A stretch of 64,000 nucleotides of DNA, from contig NC_092859.1 in the NCBI RefSeq assembly GCF_032062135.1, forward strand, positions 38,501,458 through 38,565,457. Reading direction: 5' to 3'. The stretch's first letter is position 1. Each line of letters starts with the position of its first letter. Made by a program: the position numbers and the translations under genes. Positions 57,177 to 64,000 of the stretch are shown here, in pieces. The DNA comes from Pyxicephalus adspersus. Lineage: Eukaryota > Chordata > Amphibia > Anura > Pyxicephalidae. Below the pieces are notes generated by a model. It saw only the letters and a program-made list of their open reading frames with translations, was not told where the DNA came from and did no database searches.

Positions 57177-58066
57177 AGACATAGAAGCCTGTGTATTCCA
57201 AAGCACTGTGTTACGAATTAATCTGGATTAAATTTTATAAAATGGCTTACAAGGGGCTAGGTACATTACATATATGGCTGGCTATACACGTGGGAACTTA
57301 TCAGCAGTTTAAAGTTCTGTTAAAGGCAGTACAAGGACAATCAAAATCCTTTTTCACTAATACATCTGGAGTTCATTGAAATTGGATCTTTTCATTTCAC
57401 TTTTTTTGCTACCTTAATAAAATTGTTATAAAATATTTACAAGGTATTGATACAATTAAAGATGTACAGTGCCCCACCCTCAATATACAGAGAACTGTAT
57501 GCAGGATTTATATTCCAGAAGTAATGCTGTTTTAGTAATAGGTGGGTCAGTAGGGCCAGAAATAAATGAAAAATACAGGACAACATTCATAAGCTATTTC
57601 TGTGGTTCAGGAGTGTGAAATGTTTTCAGATCACTGGAACTTCAGTTCCTTCACATTCACCATTTGTATATTTGAGTGGTGTTGTGTCCTGCACTAGCCA
57701 CAGACCTATGGTGAACAGGTGGGTTTAATATTATTAATGGGCACACTTTGTTGTAATGGGCTTTCAGCGTGTTAGGATTTCAAGATTGTTCTGTTTGAAG
57801 TTAGCAAAGCATGAGTGTGACACATGGAGTCTTATAATTAAAGTTTATCACAAGGAACCACTTTTTTGAATAGAGAAGGGAATGGTTACACTTTCAACCA
57901 AGTTTTTAATCCTGTGTGAGTTACCATTGGGCAGATTTACCCCTCCAATTGTACTGGTGACTATTGCAACCTAAACATAAAGTGAAGGGAGATTTAAAAT
58001 TCCCAAAATGAGGACTGAATTGCATTGTTGTATATACTTTTCAAACCCACTATATGTAAGATATAC

Positions 58067-58290
58067 TTAATGAGCCACTTGGTCAGGCACTTCCTGTGTC
58101 TCCCACATTGTGTACCTGTGTGTATATTCATCTTCTTTTAACTCTACGAACAATTTTCTAGGCATTTTGCTGGCTTCATCAGTTTCCCCCACATTTTTGT
58201 TTATGCCCGTACTATGTAGTCTATTGTGAAGTTCCATGTAAGATGATGGACCTATATAAATCATTATTATTAATAAAGAGGGGAATTTTA
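58067..58290 (+). repeat. (ATT)-ended interspersed repeat, + strand
   Basis: CACTTCCTGTGTCTCCC ... GGACCTATATAAATCATTAT TATTAATAAAG resembles, in the sense direction, the repeat seen inverted at 24654. It is diverged in the middle. Confidence 0.5.
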
Positions 58291-60370
58291 CCCTTATTTT
58301 GGGTGATTTACACAAACCTCCTGTTGCATCCCAAGGAAAGTAGGTAAAGTAAAATTGCCCCTGTGACAGGGATGTTAAGCGCCTCCTACATTTTGGCTGT
58401 GCAAACACTTTAATGTATTGTTGCATGTCAAAAGGTGGGATTTGTGGTGATAGTTCAGGTTGGTTGACCCATTACTTTCATATCTATATATTCTATTCTT
58501 TCAAATTCCTACATATGTGCAACCTAACTGCAGATAACAGCTCCGATTTTTAGCTATCATTTGTGCAGGGCTGATTAGAGAACACAACGAATAACACCAT
58601 TGCTTTCCTTCCCATAGCATTCCCTCCCAACCAGCTAAATGGTTTGCCACTTGTTTTTTTTAGATGTCAGGACTTCCATCTTATGTTTACATTGCTTCCA
58701 GGACTTAAAAAATTTCCCAGACTGCTGAAGGATTTCAGAAAATGATACTTTAGTTTTTCTAATTTCTTATGTCACCCTTATCTGTATAGACTTTTTTATA
58801 AGGGACACCATATCTTTATTGGAAAATGAGGCCATGTGCAGCCAACCTAACATCATTAGGGGACAGTTCACCCAAATACTTTCAGGTTCTGCTGCTGTTG
58901 GAGGTCTTTTACTAAAGGCTCTATTCCATAATGTAAAAATATTTTTAAAAGCTAACACGGTTCCTTGTGTTCCATCTGAAACAGAGACAGAGCTGGGAAC
59001 CTAGCCACAGTGAACTGTCAGCAAAGGAAACCCCAAGGAATATGGAGCGACTCACATGGACTACCCAAATCTAAAATGTCACACCCACTCAGAGTGACCC
59101 TTTTAGTTTCTTGATTGTAACGCTGATACTTAAACATGTTTATCATCTACTAAATGTTGTTTTTCAAAGTCTGTACTTCAAATAATCTTTTATACTGTTC
59201 CAGGTATGTTAAAATGAAATTGCCAAAAACCACATGTACAGTATTGAAAATGTTGTGACCATGTGTATCTTTTTACTTCTTGCCAGTGGATGAGGAAATG
59301 ACAAGTATTTCTGTGTCCTGGAAATCGTGTGATCCTTTAAAAGGTCATTTTGAAACAACGTAGCCCAAGCTAAAATCTAGCTAACATCAGATAATACTTA
59401 AAAGTTCACCTGTAACCTTGTAGTAGATATAATAATGCAGAAAAGATGGTAATGAAATGCATCTCTCAGAAGCGGGTTGTAATAAAGTGAGCTATAGATT
59501 AAATTCTTCAAAGGTAACCAGATTTTTTTTTTCTTTTGAGAGCAAGAACGTAATGATTGTGAAGTTTTGATTTTAGTTTCCAGGGAGAGATTTTTTTCTC
59601 TGCGATGGCTGTGGAAGAAATGGGAAATGTGTTCATCATCAGCACAGGAAGTCTTTATGATAAAAAAAATACTGTCAGAAATACCCATCTTTCTGTTAAT
59701 TTGTAAAGAGGCTAGCGGTGTAGCACAGTGATGCAGATCTGCTTTAAATATATAAAGGTGGGGCTTTAAGCAGACCTTTCCTTGAATTACCTTTTCTTGT
59801 AAACACTACTATGGGTAGGCCAAAATTCCCTTTTTCCGTTGCTAAGATAAACCCACTGATTGGTTGGATCTGCCTAAATTTCACTTCACCCAAGGAGCCT
59901 TTGGCAAAGATTTCAAAACCAGACCAGGCAAGGTGATGAATTTAAGAATTCTGGCATAAAGAAAGGTATATTTTACATATGTGTATTGTGTTTACTGTTT
60001 AATAAGGTGGTTAAAAATTTGCAAAACAATTCATTCAGGCTGTAGACTCATTCAACATCATTAATAATAAGGTCTACCTATACACTCCTCCTTTATACCA
60101 TTGTTATGTCATAGGTTGCTTGATCCTGCTGTAGATATGGGAAAATGAAATGTTTTATAATTAGTTTTACCATTTCTAAAGAAGACAATCTTAATTTCTA
60201 TCTATAATTTTCTCTAATTCTAGGAAATGTTCCTTCTGATTGGTGAGGGTGGGTGATTTTAGCACTTTAACCTTAGTGGCTTGGATAATCCTTGATGACT
60301 TTTCTGACATAATGCATTGCTAGGTTTTTAAAGGCTGAAAGAAGACTTATTTTGTAATGTATTTAAATTA

Positions 60371-60376
60371 AATAAA
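60371..60376 (+). promoter_or_regulatory. Poly(A) signal AATAAA, best candidate for GALNT10
   Basis: AATAAA is followed about 20-30 nt later by AAAGTGTGCTGTTGTCATG, a GT-rich downstream element. The expected cleavage is near 60395. No other AATAAA downstream of the stop has as good a GT-rich element in the right place. Confidence 0.6.
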
Positions 60377-60899
60377 TTTTACAAAGATTTCCTAAAGTGT
60401 GCTGTTGTCATGAATCTGTGCAGGGACAAGAGTGACCAAAGACTTACATGCTTACATTTCATCCAGGCTTATTCTGGGTAGAGATGGTCGCCCAATAATC
60501 ACGTGTACACTTAATAAATGTATATCTGATGGCAGGGCCACTACAATCAACTAGCTGCTAAACTGTGAATGTGCAAAGGAGATTTATGTCCATAGACCTG
60601 CTCCTAATATGGACAAAATCTTTAAACCCTAACAAAATATTTGACTACCAGACTCATTTACAAGACTCTTTCTAAAATCATTTTATTGTCATATGATTAC
60701 CCTGCCTTTCTCCCTCAACCACAGTTTCCTTAAATTAGGACAGTTTTGAGGAACATTTTCAGCTTCAGGTACAACATGAAAGCCTTTGGCCCAGCCTGCT
60801 ATTCATCTATTGCTTCTGTGCAACATTTTCAGAGGATAATCAGAAGCTGTTAATGAAACATTACAGGTGGCCCTGTAGCATAGTTTCTACTCTCCATGT

Positions 60900-61194
60900 C
60901 GGCCTTTCTCAACATTTTCACCCCTAAGGAATTTTTTTTAAAAATTGTCAAGTGAAGGGGTACCCCTGGTATAACCAGTTGGAAAAATGGTATTTGCAAT
61001 GGTTGCCATAAAGTTGTGGTCAGAATGCCTCCTTTGCTGACAGCTAAAAAAGGTCATTGGTTTCCTGCAGCTGAATCTGTGGTGCTGGCCGTGGATTTAT
61101 GAAGGCGACATCCTATGGGAGGTCAATAAGCCACAGTTTAAGGAACTCCTGGCAATTTCTGGAGGAAGCCTAGCTTTCCCTGGTTGCTCTAAAC
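60900..61194. mobile_element. hAT-like MITE, left of a tandem pair
   Basis: Begins CGGCCTTTCTCAACATTTTC and ends with CTTTCCCTGGTTGCTCTAAAC, a decayed version of the inverted CAGTGATTCTCAACC end seen in the next element. It is heavily diverged. It abuts the element at 61195. Confidence 0.5.
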
Positions 61195-61846
61195 CAGCCT
61201 TTCTAGACCATTTTAACATGTGGGAACCCCTGAAATAACTTCCAGGTCTTCAGGGAACCCCTTACATTGACTAGTACATACACAGCTCACAGTTTATTGC
61301 TGTGGTGGTCAGTAGTAAGAATGTATTTCGTTGCTGGCCATTGGGAGGTATATCATCCTACAAATAGCCAAAAATTTTACCAATATCAGGTATAAGCAGG
61401 AGAGAGTGTCTGCAACATGCTTTTTTGGTGGGTTTTTTTAGGTATTCTTAATCCTTACAGTTTAAAATTTATCAATTATATTTATTTTTAATTATCAATA
61501 AAAACAACCATATTGGTTACCATACATCGAAATATCTATAACGTTTTCATTAGACCTTATACCCACCCTTTTTGAAGGTAGAAAGCTTGTATTCAAGGTG
61601 CAATATAAGAGCAGTGGATACCTCTTTAAGGGGGAAAGATAACTTTCTTCCTTCTTATGCAACAAGAAACTGTTCTACCCTTATTCACTGCTCTTTACCC
61701 CTGAACTTAGATCTCCATTCTCAATGTATTATATTGGAATCAGGTAAGCTGACTTGAGAGGCTCAAATTGCTCACTGCTTAAAGAACCCCTAGCATCCTC
61801 TGAAAGGGGACCTAGGGTTCCACAGAACCATGGTTGAGAATCACTG
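61195..61846. mobile_element. hAT-like non-autonomous element
   Basis: The left end CAGCCTTTCTAGACCATTTT, then a GGGAACCCC block, is mirrored by GGGTTCCACAGAACCATGG, then TTGAGAATCACTG at the right. The flanks CTCTAAAC and CACTAGAC (8 bp, six matches) could be a worn target duplication. The 652-bp body is AT-rich and non-coding. Confidence 0.65.
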
Positions 61847-63784
61847 CACTAGACTATCATTCCCAAACTTCTCTCTAAAACCATTCCAGGAGCTCTCCTG
61901 CTTTTGTACTGTTAGGCTAGGCATAAATATGTTCAAAAATTGTTTTGAAAGCCACCATTGCTTGCTTTGTATTGCTAAATGTGGTAAAAATGTGGTTGTT
62001 GATCTTCCACCACTCGTATCAACATTCTGGTATTAAAATAATCAAATTTTGATACAATAGGATCAGAAGATTCAGTATACTTTTTATGTTTTGACACCCA
62101 ACGCAGATAATTTTCTGCATAACTCAACTTTCTCTGCATCTGTTTGCCCTGATTCACCCCTCAATCCCACCAGTACAAATTTTACCCCTAAGATATGCCA
62201 CCCTTATACAGATCTCTCCTCTAACATTATCATGTCAATACAGTCTTCCACCACCACCAAAAGCCACTCACTGGACCTCAGGCAGCTGCTTGTCTACCTA
62301 ACCTAGGCATATACTGCAATTTTCTTTCTATGTCATTTTTGATCAATATTACAATTACTTTAAATTATCTTTGTGAGCAACTGCAATTATTCAATTCACC
62401 ATTGACATTTGATATTCGATTGATATTAAAATTATTTTCACCTCTATGTCTAATTGATCCTAACACAAAAGTGGTTTAAATTTCAATAAGATGCTTAACC
62501 AATTGACAATGGAAATCGCTTTGCCTAATCAATTTCCAACTGATTTTATGCCCAAGTAACAATTGTAGGTCTGATCAGGATCAGGATTTGATCTGATCAA
62601 ATTGTCTGAAAATATTTCATAGAGTAGGACCAGCTTTAGGAAAAGTCCTTTCCTGCCTTTGACATGAGCAGAGAGGGAGTTTAGGAAAAGCTACCTAGGC
62701 TCTGAACTATTGCTACCCTTTCCTGAGATCTGCCAGGAGGGCAGAAGTGGTGGTTACAGTGTAAGCGTGATGGGCAATGCAGTGCCACTGAAAACAAATA
62801 AAAACTTGGGCAATAGAAACTATGATCATTAATGGCCACTACAGCCTTAAAGTTTTGGCACAGAGGGTGGAAATTGTACAACAAAATAGTACTTTTGGTT
62901 CTCCTCTCTAACACAATAGTTCCACCAGCTTTGCTCTACAATAGAACAGTACCAGCAGCTGAACTCCCAAACAGTATTAGCAGGTCTCCATTGTAATATA
63001 CAGAACTGTCACGTCTAAGTTCACAGGTGCTTTACCATATATCTCTTCCACACAGCAGTGCCTTTCATTATCTCTCCACTCAATCGGAGTTCTCATCCCA
63101 ACACCACTGTGTCGGCTAGTCTACCTGAAACGTTGTATCATCATTAGCAGGGTACAGTCAGTTCCAGCTACATTCAGCTCTCAATCACAGTGGTACCATC
63201 AACAAAAACAGCATTTTTCTAACATGGCAAAACCATCAACTCTTTATTAATGTTTCAGATCTTTACTAAACCTAACATGGATCAGCATTCACCTACCAGG
63301 TATTTGAAACTGATCAAACAATTGTCGTTTTGTATACCAGAAACTTCATATGTGGGGGAGATAGAAGGATCCTAGTCCTCTGAAATGCTTTACCATATAT
63401 TTAACAATATTTTTAAATACTCGTCATCATACGGTATATGCTCCGACCAAAGTTACACTGAAGATGGTAAATGCAGTCTCTCAGACTGGTTCTGCCAAGT
63501 TGGTCAGTTCCATCTGTTTTTACTAATGACTTCAGTGTCTTCTTGCCAGACTTCCTACATTGTCATGCATTGAATAACACAGACACAAGACTGGATAAAT
63601 TATGTACAATCATGGCCCAAAACATTGGCGCCCTTGCATTTATGTCAGAAAATGCACCACTTCTCCCAGAAAATTGTTGCAATTTCAAATGCTTTGGTAT
63701 TGTCATGTTTTTTCTTTTCTGGGCACTGGAAGAACACAAAAAAGCAGAGAATACAAATCTAGGACATTTTACACATTTGCAGTG

Positions 63785-64000
63785 TTGATTGTTGGCAAAT
63801 GCATGTCAGTATGGTGGAGGTCAGTACCTCCACTGCCTGCAATGTTGATTGTAAGACCATTGCACGTTCATACAGTGGCAGCTAGTGATGAAGTGCATGT
63901 CCATACAATGTTGGTTGTAAGGAATGTGCAGTGAAGATCAGTGGAGAAATGCATGTGTGTACAGTGGGGTGGGGGGCAATAGAGAATTGCATGTCTGTGC
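63785..64000 (+). repeat. Diverged tandem repeat running off the window
   Basis: TGTTGATTGT / TGTTGGTTGT with GCATGTC(A/C) and CATACA(G/A)TG recur at about 50-60 bp spacing (63782, 63842, 63910). At least four degenerate units lie before the window ends. Confidence 0.55.

Larger units (their letters stand above)
54842..60395 (+). other. GALNT10: Probable GALNT10 3' UTR
   Basis: No coding signal follows the stop for 5.5 kb. The sequence is AT-rich and contains a Tc1/mariner-derived element (55391-55911), an (AT)n run (57125-57176) and an (ATT)-ended repeat (58067-58290). Several AATAAA hexamers occur (55682, 57417, 58273), but the one at 60371 has the best context. Alternative shorter ends, for instance after 57417, are possible. 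The extent is inferred, not seen. Confidence 0.5.
60396..64000 (+). other. Intergenic sequence downstream of GALNT10
   Basis: Two hAT-like elements (60900-61846) and a terminal tandem repeat (63785 on). Between them, 61860-63780 shows no exon-like frames with splice signals and no RNA gene that I recognise. Confidence 0.6.

Noticed and set aside
1..64000. Endogenous retrovirus or other viral insertion
   Set aside because: No protease, integrase, envelope or long terminal repeat pattern was recognised; the only reverse-transcriptase-type remnant is the L1 ORF2 end.

Overview
This is a vertebrate genomic window, most probably from a frog (anuran, likely neobatrachian). Widely spaced GT-AG exons in one orientation spell a single protein that I recognise as polypeptide N-acetylgalactosaminyltransferase 10 (GALNT10). 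The AT-rich introns carry repeats of types I associate with frog genomes: decayed Tc1/mariner and hAT transposons, an L1-type LINE fragment, palindromic MITEs, and an interspersed repeat ending in (ATT)n. There is no bacterial, viral or CRISPR content. No second protein-coding host gene was found.

Layout. Positions 1-2885 lie in the intron after the missing first exon, which should hold the start codon, cytosolic tail and Golgi membrane anchor. Eleven coding exons run on the + strand from 2886 to 54841. With one upstream exon that makes 12, the count I recall for the human gene. The first exons are spread over about 47 kb by introns of up to 15.5 kb. The last six lie within 1.7 kb (53186-54841). 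The joined exons give 1662 nt: 553 codons and a stop, with no frameshift or premature stop. The protein has a GT-A glycosyltransferase domain (manganese-binding DxH and catalytic loop motifs intact) and a C-terminal ricin-B-type lectin domain. The 3' UTR probably runs to about 60395, just after an AATAAA at 60371 that is followed by a GT-rich stretch. The remaining 3.6 kb is repeat-bearing intergenic sequence.

Repeat-rich parts. Intron 3 (4405-19872) holds a nest, from 10.4 to 18.4 kb, of an unclassified non-autonomous family with ends like CAGTATTCTCCCCAG. It carries a 34-bp minisatellite of up to 21 copies and a 3.6-kb palindrome-like element. Directly after it (18442-19467) is an insertion whose first 53 bases equal the 5' end of U2 snRNA. 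These are fused to about 0.9 kb of unidentified GC-rich sequence, a 26-base A tail and 18-bp target-site duplications. This U2-headed retro-insertion is the most unusual object here. Intron 4 has a + strand Tc1 copy, intron 5 an antisense L1 ORF2 end, and intron 6 a fold-back element and a 4.15-kb hAT transposon with near-perfect 8-bp target duplications.

All assignments come from reading the sequence. Family names for repeats rest on recognised protein motifs or termini; boundaries without a clear terminal repeat are approximate.
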